Below, piece after piece: positions 23,999 to 32,477 of a stretch of 43,679 nucleotides of DNA. This DNA comes from Flavihumibacter solisilvae. GTDB lineage: Bacteria; Bacteroidota; Bacteroidia; Chitinophagales; Chitinophagaceae. How positions within the stretch are numbered: position 1 is the stretch's first letter; each line of letters begins with the position of its first letter. The stretch is from contig NZ_JSVC01000032.1 in the NCBI RefSeq assembly GCF_000814475.1, forward strand, positions 1 through 43,679, in the 5' to 3' direction. A program made the translations under genes and the position numbers. The notes under the pieces are model-generated. The model had not been told where the DNA came from. It saw only the letters and a list, made by a program, of their open reading frames with translations, and ran no database searches.

Positions 23999-25205
23999 AT
24001 TGGGGAATTTTATAGCTTTTTGATTTTGCTGATCTGTAGAACAGCAGGAATGAGATTATTCCAACAATAAATACCAACAGGCTGAAAATTCCGAACACCT
24101 GGTGCATCGGCATGCTTTCATACATTCTGCCGATAAGAATATTTCCCAGTACAGCCCCTGCGCCGAAATACATTGCCCAGAGCAGCGATTGCCCGGTAGT
24201 TCGCCATTGCGGAGGCACTTTTTCGTTCACAAATTCAACAGATGCGATCCATAAGAGTGTCCATGTAACGCCATTCAGTGTTTCGATGCCAATGACTGCA
24301 TAAGGATTATTGTTAAGGTAATACAACAACAATCTGAGCCCCGTTCCGAAAATGGCAATCACAAGTACTTTTCCGGGCGATATCTTCCGCAACATCCATG
24401 CTGCAATGAAATAGAACGGTAATTCACTGAGTGCCTGGATTCCGATTGCCGTTCCCGTTGTAGTAGACGAAGCGCCAATTTCACGCATGTATACGGTAAG
24501 AAAAAAAGAACTGCAGGATTGAGCTATCGACACGATTACCAGGATGAACAGGAATCCCAGCAGCACTTTATTGATTAAAGTCTGGCGCAGCCCCCTGAAA
24601 CTCAGGTCCGCAGCTGAAACTGCAGGTGGCAATACGGTTAATGTTTTTGCCACTAGCCAACCTGATACCAGGAAAATCGCAGCCAGGTAAAAACAGACAT
24701 CACTTCCGAATTTTGGCATCAGCAGACCCGTCAGTAATGCGCCCAGTCCAAAACCAGGTGCGCCCCAGAATCGTAATGTACTGTATGAAACTGTTGCGTC
24801 TGCCGAAGTATGATCAAGCGTAAGGCTGTCCAGTAACGGTAATACAGGTGATTGAAAAACTGCGAATAGGAAAATCATTACAGCTATTAGTGTGGTTCCT
24901 GACGCAGAAAATGGGAAAATGGCGAACAGGATTGCAGACAGTAATATGGCGAAACTAAAGCAGCGCATTTTACCGGCTCTATCAGCAAGCAGTCCCCAGA
25001 AGGGCTGTACGATCAGCATTACCAGCCACGGAATTGCTGAAAGATAGCCCATCTGGGAGCCACTCATACCTTTATCTTCCAGCCAGATATTCAGGTTGGG
25101 CATCCAGGCACCCAGCGAAGCGAAACAAAACAGGAAAACTGCCCGGAAGCGGTTGTTTTCCGTCCCGATTCTCAGCAATCGTCCTGTATTATGAATGTCC
25201 GGCAC
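23991..25205 (-). CDS. MFS transporter (MFS_1_like / LacY-HcaT-like)
   Basis: Inner-membrane permease of 404 residues with about twelve helices. It belongs to the MFS_1_like group, which holds sugar, nucleoside and phenylpropionate importers: FCFASLGAWMPNLNIWLEDKG in helix 1, PWLVMLIVQPFWGLLADR between helices 2 and 3, and the F-W-G-x-x-G-F-G helix 5 motif. The start is a GTG at 25205; no ATG is available because a stop codon lies five codons upstream. It probably moves the SusC/SusD-imported ligand or its product into the cytosol, since the Rieske oxygenase gene overlaps it by 8 bp. The substrate is unknown. Confidence 0.88.
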   Translation of the reverse strand: MPDIHNTGRLLRIGTENNRFRAVFLFCFASLGAWMPNLNIWLEDKGMSGSQMGYLSAIPWLVMLIVQPFWGLLADRAGKMRCFSFAILLSAILFAIFPFSASGTTLIAVMIFLFAVFQSPVLPLLDSLTLDHTSADATVSYSTLRFWGAPGFGLGALLTGLLMPKFGSDVCFYLAAIFLVSGWLVAKTLTVLPPAVSAADLSFRGLRQTLINKVLLGFLFILVIVSIAQSCSSFFLTVYMREIGASSTTTGTAIGIQALSELPFYFIAAWMLRKISPGKVLVIAIFGTGLRLLLYYLNNNPYAVIGIETLNGVTWTLLWIASVEFVNEKVPPQWRTTGQSLLWAMYFGAGAVLGNILIGRMYESMPMHQVFGIFSLLVFIVGIISFLLFYRSAKSKSYKIPQYE

Positions 25206-25242
25206 TTTGTTATTGATTTATAAGTTACGAATACTTTTTCCC

Positions 25243-26439
25243 TTACCCTACCATTGGCCAGGGAAAAGCTGAGTTGAGGTTAATTCGCTGGCCGGTACGT
25301 TGTGATTCCCGCGCAGCTTCAATGATTTCAAGCACATGAAGCGAGTGTTCAACGTTGATCAGTGGTTGTTTGCCGGTTGACATGCATTCGCAAATCACAG
25401 ATGCGCCTTCCTGCCAGACATATGAACCGGTGTCTGTGGCAAATCTCTGGGTTGCGGGATTCTCATGTGTAGCCATATCCACACCGAAAGGCATCCAGTC
25501 ATAACCGACCATATGCATGTTACCTTTTGAACCGTAAACTGAAATTGTTGGTCGCTCCTGCCCTTTTCCCTGGTGACCGTAAGGATCAAAGTAATTGAAC
25601 CCGCACTGGATATGACTGATCACACCACTGTGATGCTCGAACAACACTTGGGCATTGTCTTCTGCAACGACCTGGATCGATCCTTTATCTTCAACATTCC
25701 TTGTAGGCGTGATCACATTTGTCATGGCAACAACTGATTTGGCTGGACCAAACAGACCGGTAAGCGTTGCAATGTTATATACACCAAGGTCCGGCAGACT
25801 GCCCCCATTTTCTTCGTAGAAGAATGCGGACCAGTGCGGACCTTCATGACCATAGTGGCCATGCGCCGCAGCGATCCGGCCCAACTTGCCCTCTGCGATC
25901 TGCTTTGCCATAAAAGCGAACTGTGGACTATTCACTACTGCAGGAGCGCCCCAGATCTTTACTCCTTTCGCTTTTGCAAGATCAAGGATCTCACGACCTT
26001 CCTTATACGTATTTGCCAGCGGCTTTTCGCACCACACATGTTTACCCGCTGCAATGGCGATTTTATTGAGGCGCCCATGCTCCTGCATATTGGTGGTATT
26101 GATCAACAAGTCGAACGGCACCCCGGCCAGCATTTTGTCAATATGCGGATACACAGTTGCACCACTAAACTGCTTCGCCCTTTTCTGGGCACGATCAGGC
26201 TTGATGTCACAAAGGCTGACAACCTCTGCAAACTGGCAATTGGCAAGATGGGGAAGATATACACCTGAAACACTACCACAACCAATGAGTCCTACCCTGA
26301 CTTTCCTGTTCAAGGGCAACTGCGGAACATCCGCAGTACCTTTTTCGGCAGCAGTTGCCAATACAGAAGGAGATAAAACTGCAGCGGCACCCAGCACGCC
26401 AAAGTTTGTCAGGAAGTTTTTTCTTGAAATATTTTTCAT
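25243..26439 (-). CDS. Exported Gfo/Idh/MocA-family protein
   Basis: Oxidoreductase-like protein of 398 residues with a Tat-like leader (ISRKNFLTNFGVLGAAAVLSPSVLA; Arg-Lys rather than Arg-Arg), so it would be exported folded with its NAD(P). The Rossmann motif is VGLIGCGSVSG and the catalytic Lys motif is CEKPLANTY; a D-L-G-V-Y-N segment follows. Some exported relatives are NAD-dependent glycosidases (for example GH109), others dehydrogenases; the residues seen do not separate these. Its place between susD-like and MFS genes, 32 and 37 bp away, suggests that it processes the imported sugar in the periplasm before uptake. Confidence 0.88.
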   Translation of the reverse strand: MKNISRKNFLTNFGVLGAAAVLSPSVLATAAEKGTADVPQLPLNRKVRVGLIGCGSVSGVYLPHLANCQFAEVVSLCDIKPDRAQKRAKQFSGATVYPHIDKMLAGVPFDLLINTTNMQEHGRLNKIAIAAGKHVWCEKPLANTYKEGREILDLAKAKGVKIWGAPAVVNSPQFAFMAKQIAEGKLGRIAAAHGHYGHEGPHWSAFFYEENGGSLPDLGVYNIATLTGLFGPAKSVVAMTNVITPTRNVEDKGSIQVVAEDNAQVLFEHHSGVISHIQCGFNYFDPYGHQGKGQERPTISVYGSKGNMHMVGYDWMPFGVDMATHENPATQRFATDTGSYVWQEGASVICECMSTGKQPLINVEHSLHVLEIIEAARESQRTGQRINLNSAFPWPMVG

Positions 26440-26471
26440 GTCGTTGATTTTGTTATTGTCAGAAACTGATG

Positions 26472-28013
26472 TTAATAGCCTGGGTTTTGTTTTAATTTAT
26501 TATTGGCGTCGATCGCAGCCTGTGGAATAGCGTAGAGCAGGTATTTCGGGTCACTGGCGTAAGGCTTGAACGGAGAACGTGGTTGCAGGAACTTATCAAA
26601 CCGGATCATGTCCTGGCGGGTAAAGCCTTCCCATGCCAGTTCGAATCTTCTTTCCTTGTAAATATATTCGAGTGTTACTGATCCATACAATTTCGAAGGG
26701 TCAGTAAATGCCCTTGCCCTAATAGCATTTACTAAAGAGGTTGCTTCAGTATTGCTGCCGCCATTCCGTACCAGTGCTTCTGCCTTCATCAGGTACACGT
26801 CCGCTAGCCGGAAAATATGAAAGTCATTTTCCATACTGTTACTTAATCCCAGTTCGAAAGGCCATTTTTTAATCCTCGCCCCTTCTTCCTGGTTGATCCA
26901 GCCCCAACCGTCCGATCCCACTTCATTCATAACCATATCCACTGTGTGGATCAGTGGCCTGCCGTGCGGAGTGAGAATGATTTCACCAGCAGGGTTTCTC
27001 ATTTCACCAATCAAGAAAGAGGCATCATACCTTGAATCTGCCGGATCAAACTCCTTAACATACGAAGGGGTGGCGGCTATACCGTTCCATGGACTTATAT
27101 TCAGTCCAAGCGCAATCGGATCAAAATAGTGAAGGGTATTCAGCGCGATGTTGTTCTGCCTGCCGCTTCCGCCGGTTTTGAATACCGCACTAAAGATGGC
27201 TTCGCGTGAAATGTTATTGTTTGGAACAAAATTTACATCCCACTTCTCAAGCTGGTATGGCATGGCAAGCACTTCGTTGCAGGCATCGATGCATTCCTGC
27301 CATTTAGGTCCGCCTGCAGGATTCCACGACATTGCATTGAGATACATTTTCGCAAGCAATGTATAGGCGGCACCGCGTGTCATCTTTCCGTAGCTCGCAG
27401 GGGTTGCGACATCAGTACGCAGTTTGTCCTTTACTTCGTTCAACTCATTGACGATAAAGTTGAAAACTTCCGCCCTGGTCCTCGTTTCCGGTTGTGATTT
27501 ATCAAGAAAGTCAGTAACGATGGGCACATTACCATAATGGTCAACTAGGATATAATACCAGAAAGCTCTCACCGCCCTGATCTCGGCCAGGATCTGCACT
27601 TTCAGTTCCGGAACAATTGCGTTGTTAATATCGATCTGGTAGTAGATCTGGTTGCAAAGGGAAATGTTGGCAGACGGTCCGAAATAGGACTCATTGAAGC
27701 CGCTGCTGCTCGCATTCCAGGTATGCCTCATAGTTTCCTTGTACATCGGCTCACTCCAGTCCCCTCCTTTATATCCGGGAATGGCGATCATATCGGATGA
27801 CAATCCATCCATCGTAATATAGGTGTCCCAGTCTATGCAATGAAGCTTAAGTGTACTGTAGATCGAACCCACCAGGGCATTAATCTGTTCCTGGTTCGTG
27901 CCGAAATCGTCTACTGCTACCTGTGAGTACAAAGTCTCGTCCAGTTTCGTGCAGGATGTGGATAGTGCCACAGTAAGTGCCAGCGTGTATAGTGGTAGTT
28001 TGATTTTTTTCAT
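26472..28013 (-). CDS. susD: SusD/RagB-family outer-membrane lipoprotein
   Basis: Surface glycan- or nutrient-binding lipoprotein of 513 residues. The ATG at 28013 starts a lipoprotein signal (MKKIKLPLYTLALTVALSTSC, lipid anchor at the Cys); the TTG two codons upstream is rejected. The SusD fold is recognisable from the N-terminal TPR region (EIRAVRAFWYYILVDHYGNVPIVTD, MTRGAAYTLLAKMYLNAM) and the C-terminal block YIYKERRFELAWEGFTRQDMIRF. It works as the lid of the SusC channel encoded 18 bp upstream. The ligand cannot be predicted. Confidence 0.95.
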   Translation of the reverse strand: MKKIKLPLYTLALTVALSTSCTKLDETLYSQVAVDDFGTNQEQINALVGSIYSTLKLHCIDWDTYITMDGLSSDMIAIPGYKGGDWSEPMYKETMRHTWNASSSGFNESYFGPSANISLCNQIYYQIDINNAIVPELKVQILAEIRAVRAFWYYILVDHYGNVPIVTDFLDKSQPETRTRAEVFNFIVNELNEVKDKLRTDVATPASYGKMTRGAAYTLLAKMYLNAMSWNPAGGPKWQECIDACNEVLAMPYQLEKWDVNFVPNNNISREAIFSAVFKTGGSGRQNNIALNTLHYFDPIALGLNISPWNGIAATPSYVKEFDPADSRYDASFLIGEMRNPAGEIILTPHGRPLIHTVDMVMNEVGSDGWGWINQEEGARIKKWPFELGLSNSMENDFHIFRLADVYLMKAEALVRNGGSNTEATSLVNAIRARAFTDPSKLYGSVTLEYIYKERRFELAWEGFTRQDMIRFDKFLQPRSPFKPYASDPKYLLYAIPQAAIDANNKLKQNPGY

Positions 28014-28031
28014 GACCAATCTTTTGTTTGG

Positions 28032-31000
28032 TTAAAAATTCATGTCAATGCCAAAAGAGAATGTCCGTGGTTTTGGAACAAAAACATTTTCCAGCACACC
28101 GGGTGCCAACCCGCTCATGTTCACTTCGGGATCCATTCCATTGAAACTGGTGATAACAAAGAGGTTTTGTGCAGTCACATACAAGCGAAGCCCACTAATA
28201 CCTTTTTCCTTTTTATCAATCAGCTGGTAAGAAAGACTGGCGTTATCAAGACGCAGGAAAGAACCTTTTTCAATGTAGAAGCTGGAAAATTTCGGATCAT
28301 CGTTAACCCCGTTTGTCAGGGCATCCTTCATTACATTTGAACCTGGCAGCCATTTCACGTTGGCATACTGCAATCTTGGGTTATTGAGAACATCATTCCC
28401 ATACACACCCCTGAAGAAAATGGAAAGATTGAACTTTTTATATGTCAACGAGTTGTAAATGCTATATGTGAATCGGGGCATCGCATTCCCGATATACGTA
28501 TAATCGAGGCTGTTGATCTCACCATCCTTGTTCTGGTCAACGAAAACGAATTTTCCGTCTTCATCCAGGCCGGCAGATTTCCAACCATAGAATGTTCCTA
28601 CTTCCTTGCCCTCCTCGATAATGTGACTGGTAAGGTTGCCTGACCCCCGCAAGTTGATGGAACCGGTTTTAATGCTTTCCGTTTGATACATGTCATTGGA
28701 AAGGCTGTTCACCACGTTCTTGTTTGTTGCAAAATTCAACGTACTGGTCCAGCGAAAGTTCTTGTTCCGGATGTTTTCCGTATTGATCAAAAACTCAAAT
28801 CCGGAGTTGGTCATATCACCAACGTTTGCGAGTGTGGTCGGAAACAGGTTCGGTGGTACGGGGACATTGTATACATAAAGCAGGTCGGTGGTTTTCTTAA
28901 CATAAAAATCCATTGCACCTGAAACACGGCCGGCAAACAATGAATAATCAATCCCAATATTGCTTGTAGCGGTCTCTTCCCACTTCAGGTCAGGGTTGTT
29001 ATTCTGGACGTAGCGATAGGTGTTTCTCCACATTCCATTATCATAGTACTCATCGCCCCTTCCATAAAGTGCTATAGAATTATAAGGCCCGATCCCTTCC
29101 TGGTTACCCACCTTACCATAACCAATCCTGAGCTTCAGTTCGTCCACAACAGTACTTGAACTCAGGAATGCTTCTTCGGAAATAGTCCATGCCGCAGACG
29201 CTGATGGGAAGAGACCCCATTTATTATTCTTGCCGAATTTGGAAGAACCGTCACGGCGTATTGTGGCACTCATAGTGTACTTCCCGTTGTAACTGTAGTT
29301 AAGTCTGCCGAAGAAAGAGATCAGCTTACTCAGTTCTTTATTAGAACCAACATCGCCGGGGAAGAGATTTTCTCCTGCAGTTAGATTATTGTATTCAAAC
29401 TGGTCGGTTATGAACCCCCTGTTCGCAGCACGAACAAACTGCGCATAGTTCTCTTCATATGAATAGCCACCCAGAAGCTTGAAGTCGTGATCCTTAATGC
29501 TCCTGTCGTATTCGCCCGTAATCTCCATCAGGTTCTTGTCCCATACATTGTTTTCACGGTATGCATATCCCCGGTCATTTCTTCCAGCCTGGGACGTGAT
29601 GGAATTATACCTTGCCCCATCCTGCGTCATGCGCTGTTTAAACAGGTTGACCCCAGCCGTGAACCCTTCGAAGAGTTTGACTTTTATATTTCCATTTCCA
29701 TAAAGCTGGCTTGTTTTGTTGTCATTGCTGTTTTCCTCGATGTTATGCACGGGGTTTCCCTGTTCCCAGTCATATTTTTCAAACCAGGTGCCATCTTCGT
29801 TCTTAATGTTATAAACAGGCAGCATCGTGTATGCCAACACCGTATTGTAACCATTTGTCGGCGAAAAATCACTTTGGGTTGCGCCACCCGTTAACGACAG
29901 GTTGATCCTGCCGTCAAGCACTTTCTGGTTCACACTGAATAGGGCGTTGAATCGCTTAACGCTGTTATCTTTCATGATCCCCTGCCGGTTAAGGTAGTTG
30001 AGCGACGCACGATAGTTGCCTTTATCTGTGCCGCCTGAAACGGAAAGGTTGTTGTTAGTTGAAATACCCGTGCGCATGATTTCATCGAACCAGTCGGTAT
30101 TGCCACCCATATCGAGACCGGTAACATCCATACCATTGGCCGAAGTGTACTTACGCCATTCATCTGCGGATAGAAGTTCAGGCTTGTTCGCTACTTTATC
30201 TACCGCTATATAATTATTGAATTGGATCTTTTGCTGTCCTGACCTGCCCTTCTTTGTTGTGATCAGGATCACACCACTCGCTGACCGCGATCCGTAGATA
30301 GCTGTAGCAGCGGCATCTTTCAGTACACTTATTGTTTCAATATCCTGCGGTGCTACTGATGTCATATCCATACCCGGTACTCCATCTATCACGACAAATG
30401 GCGCACTGGAACCCGTGAGTGATGATGTTCCGCGAAGGCGGATGGTTGGTTTTGCAGTTACATCACCCGATTCTGTGGTTACTGTCAACCCCGCCACTTT
30501 TCCCTGCAGGAGGTCTGCTGCAGTTTGCGTAACACCTTTATTGAAGTCCTTTTCAGAAACAACTGCTATTGACCCAGAAACATCTTTCTTTTTCTGAGTG
30601 CCATAGCCGATCACTACGACTTCATTCAGCTTACTTTCCAATAGTTCGAGCTTCACCGTGATCGTCGCATTGTGACTGGCTGCCACCTCCTTAGTTGCAT
30701 AACCGGTGTAAGTAAACACCAGCGTTCCATTTTCAGGGATAGTGATAGTGAATTTCCCTGAAGCATCAGAAGTTGTTCCAATGGTTGTCCCTTTCAACAT
30801 GATGCTCACACCATGCAGTGGTGCGCCTGCGTCCGAACTGACTGACCCTGTTATTTCTATCGGTGGAGTTGCAACTTCTGTGGTTACCTGGAAATTTTTA
30901 TTATTGCGTGGAATTACTACTATAGTATTCTCCACAATCTTATACGTTACCGGCTGTTGGCGGAAACAGAGATCCAAAACATGCTCCAGTGTTGCATTCT

Positions 31001-31232
31001 TCACGCTGATGCTAACCGTGCTGGTATTTTCGAGTTGCTTGTTGCTGTAAATAAACAGGTAGCCGCTCTGTTTTTTAATTTCATGGAAGACCTTGTCGAG
31101 TGATGCATCCTGGAGAGTGATCGTTAATGGTTGCGTAAATGCTTTTGCGCTGACCTGCAGGCCGACAGCAAGCAGCAGAACCAGTACGATCCACCCGCGG
31201 GCGGCGACTTTACAGGAAGTGTCAAGTTTCAT
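28032..31232 (-). CDS. susC: SusC/RagA-family TonB-linked outer-membrane channel with STN domain
   Basis: Outer-membrane transporter of 1066 residues. After a signal peptide come an STN domain (about 50-105, LDKVFHEIKKQSGYLFIYSN), a carboxypeptidase-like domain (about 125-200), the SusC signature VVVIGYGTQKKKDVSGSI near 210-226, the plug (LRGTSSLTGSSAPFVVIDG, SVLKDAAATAIYGSRSASGV) and a long barrel ending in F. The STN domain means that it can signal to a FecR-type anti-sigma, whose gene lies 26 bp upstream. With SusD it should import an oligosaccharide-like or other large ligand, powered by TonB. Confidence 0.96.
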   Translation of the reverse strand: MKLDTSCKVAARGWIVLVLLLAVGLQVSAKAFTQPLTITLQDASLDKVFHEIKKQSGYLFIYSNKQLENTSTVSISVKNATLEHVLDLCFRQQPVTYKIVENTIVVIPRNNKNFQVTTEVATPPIEITGSVSSDAGAPLHGVSIMLKGTTIGTTSDASGKFTITIPENGTLVFTYTGYATKEVAASHNATITVKLELLESKLNEVVVIGYGTQKKKDVSGSIAVVSEKDFNKGVTQTAADLLQGKVAGLTVTTESGDVTAKPTIRLRGTSSLTGSSAPFVVIDGVPGMDMTSVAPQDIETISVLKDAAATAIYGSRSASGVILITTKKGRSGQQKIQFNNYIAVDKVANKPELLSADEWRKYTSANGMDVTGLDMGGNTDWFDEIMRTGISTNNNLSVSGGTDKGNYRASLNYLNRQGIMKDNSVKRFNALFSVNQKVLDGRINLSLTGGATQSDFSPTNGYNTVLAYTMLPVYNIKNEDGTWFEKYDWEQGNPVHNIEENSNDNKTSQLYGNGNIKVKLFEGFTAGVNLFKQRMTQDGARYNSITSQAGRNDRGYAYRENNVWDKNLMEITGEYDRSIKDHDFKLLGGYSYEENYAQFVRAANRGFITDQFEYNNLTAGENLFPGDVGSNKELSKLISFFGRLNYSYNGKYTMSATIRRDGSSKFGKNNKWGLFPSASAAWTISEEAFLSSSTVVDELKLRIGYGKVGNQEGIGPYNSIALYGRGDEYYDNGMWRNTYRYVQNNNPDLKWEETATSNIGIDYSLFAGRVSGAMDFYVKKTTDLLYVYNVPVPPNLFPTTLANVGDMTNSGFEFLINTENIRNKNFRWTSTLNFATNKNVVNSLSNDMYQTESIKTGSINLRGSGNLTSHIIEEGKEVGTFYGWKSAGLDEDGKFVFVDQNKDGEINSLDYTYIGNAMPRFTYSIYNSLTYKKFNLSIFFRGVYGNDVLNNPRLQYANVKWLPGSNVMKDALTNGVNDDPKFSSFYIEKGSFLRLDNASLSYQLIDKKEKGISGLRLYVTAQNLFVITSFNGMDPEVNMSGLAPGVLENVFVPKPRTFSFGIDMNF

Positions 31233-31258
31233 AAGCTGGCAATTGTTGGTTTTATTTG

Positions 31259-32401
31259 TTAGTTGGCAATCCTTGTGTTGGCGAGAACGGTTAACGATTT
31301 ACCATTCTTCTCGAAGCGGACCTCCCTGGTGAGCGATAAAATCTCCAGGACCGCTGCCAGGTCTTTCTTTCGCTCCATCATTCCAGAGAAGCGGACATCA
31401 TTCAGTCCTGGTCCCATGTTCACGTCAATGTCATACCACCTGGATAGCTGCTCCATTATTGTGGGGACATTTGCATTATTGAGTTTGAACAGACCCGATT
31501 TCCAGGCCATTACTGCCTCCAGGTCGGGAGATTTATCAAGATGGATCTTTTTTGAACCGGGAAGAAGCCTGGCCTGCTGACCAGGAGCAAGCAACTGCTC
31601 ACTGCCGTTACCGGCAAACTTTACTTTGCCTTCGAGCAGGGTAACTACAGGCTGCCCATAAGTGTTGACGTTAAAATGTGTACCCAGTACTTCTGTAGAT
31701 GAGGTTTGCGTACGCACAACAAATTTCCGCGCAGCATCCGGACTTACTTCAAAATATACTTCACCGGTTATCTCAACTTCCCGTTGTTTTCCGCTGAACG
31801 AAACGGGGAAATGCATTGTGCTTTCCATGTTGAGCCAGGCAATGGTACCGTCAGAAAGCCGGATTGACTGGACCTTACTGCCTTTGGGTACACTAATGGT
31901 GTTGAAGAGAATTTCCTGGCTTTCGCGGTTTTGATGCAGGTAGGCTAGCTGACCATCAGGCTGTTTGTGAATAATTGCAGAACCCTGGCTTGCAACCGGA
32001 CCGGTATTTACCATCTCTAAAGGAATCGTGGAACCGTTTGCAAGTGTAAGACTAACGCCTTCAATCTTTTCAGGCGCGATTTTGGTGCGGGCTATTTGAG
32101 GTTCACTGTCTTTCCTTTTACCTGAAGTATAAGTGTAAAAAAATAAGCTTGCGCTTCCGATTATTACCAGTACACTGGCAGCAATGGCGAATTTCCTGGT
32201 CAACCTGTTGATCCGTGGTTCATCCATGATCTGGCTGAACATCCTTGCCTTAAGCTCGTCTTCCGAATCTGCACTCATCCAGTTGAGGCTTTCTTCAGGA
32301 TGATCATTGTACCAATGTTCAAACTCCTGTTTTTCTTCCTCGGTAATGGTGCCGTTCAGCCATTTCTCCGCCAATACCCTTATTTTCTCCTGTTGGTTCA
32401 C
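31259..32401 (-). CDS. FecR-family anti-sigma factor
   Basis: Inner-membrane regulator of 380 residues. It has a short cytoplasmic N terminus (EKWLNGTITEEEKQEFEHW) that should bind the sigma factor, one membrane helix at 71-92, the FecR domain at about 170-265 (AWLNMESTMHFPVSF, VEITGEVYFEV, LGTHFNVNTYG, LLEGKV) and a DUF4974 tail from about 310. The start is a GTG at 32401; a stop codon lies eight codons upstream with no ATG between. In most Bacteroidota loci the ECF sigma gene sits immediately upstream; here that place holds an unrelated permease and the only ECF gene in the window is 11 kb away, beyond the operon's 3' end. Confidence 0.93.
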   Translation of the reverse strand: MNQQEKIRVLAEKWLNGTITEEEKQEFEHWYNDHPEESLNWMSADSEDELKARMFSQIMDEPRINRLTRKFAIAASVLVIIGSASLFFYTYTSGKRKDSEPQIARTKIAPEKIEGVSLTLANGSTIPLEMVNTGPVASQGSAIIHKQPDGQLAYLHQNRESQEILFNTISVPKGSKVQSIRLSDGTIAWLNMESTMHFPVSFSGKQREVEITGEVYFEVSPDAARKFVVRTQTSSTEVLGTHFNVNTYGQPVVTLLEGKVKFAGNGSEQLLAPGQQARLLPGSKKIHLDKSPDLEAVMAWKSGLFKLNNANVPTIMEQLSRWYDIDVNMGPGLNDVRFSGMMERKKDLAAVLEILSLTREVRFEKNGKSLTVLANTRIAN

Positions 32402-32423
32402 GTAAAAAGGTTGTGTTACCTTT

Positions 32424-32451
32424 TATAGAGAAGAAAATAAGGGACTACCCT
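32424..32451 (-). promoter_or_regulatory. Candidate ECF-type promoter of the FecR-SusCD operon
   Basis: On the minus strand AGGGTA (32451-32446) and TCTATA (32429-32424) are separated by 16 bp, the spacing usual for ECF promoters, and would start transcription about 15 bp before the FecR GTG. The assignment rests on spacing and position only. An inverted repeat, TAAGGG-4-CCCTTA (32438-32453), overlaps the first element and could also act as a weak terminator for the permease gene. Confidence 0.35.
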
Positions 32452-32477
32452 TAGTGCACCGGAAAAAAAGTTTCCAG

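Noticed and set aside
29487-29894. Long open frame on the plus strand inside the SusC gene
   Set aside because: Antisense shadow of a clearly conserved SusC barrel region, with no recognisable protein sequence.
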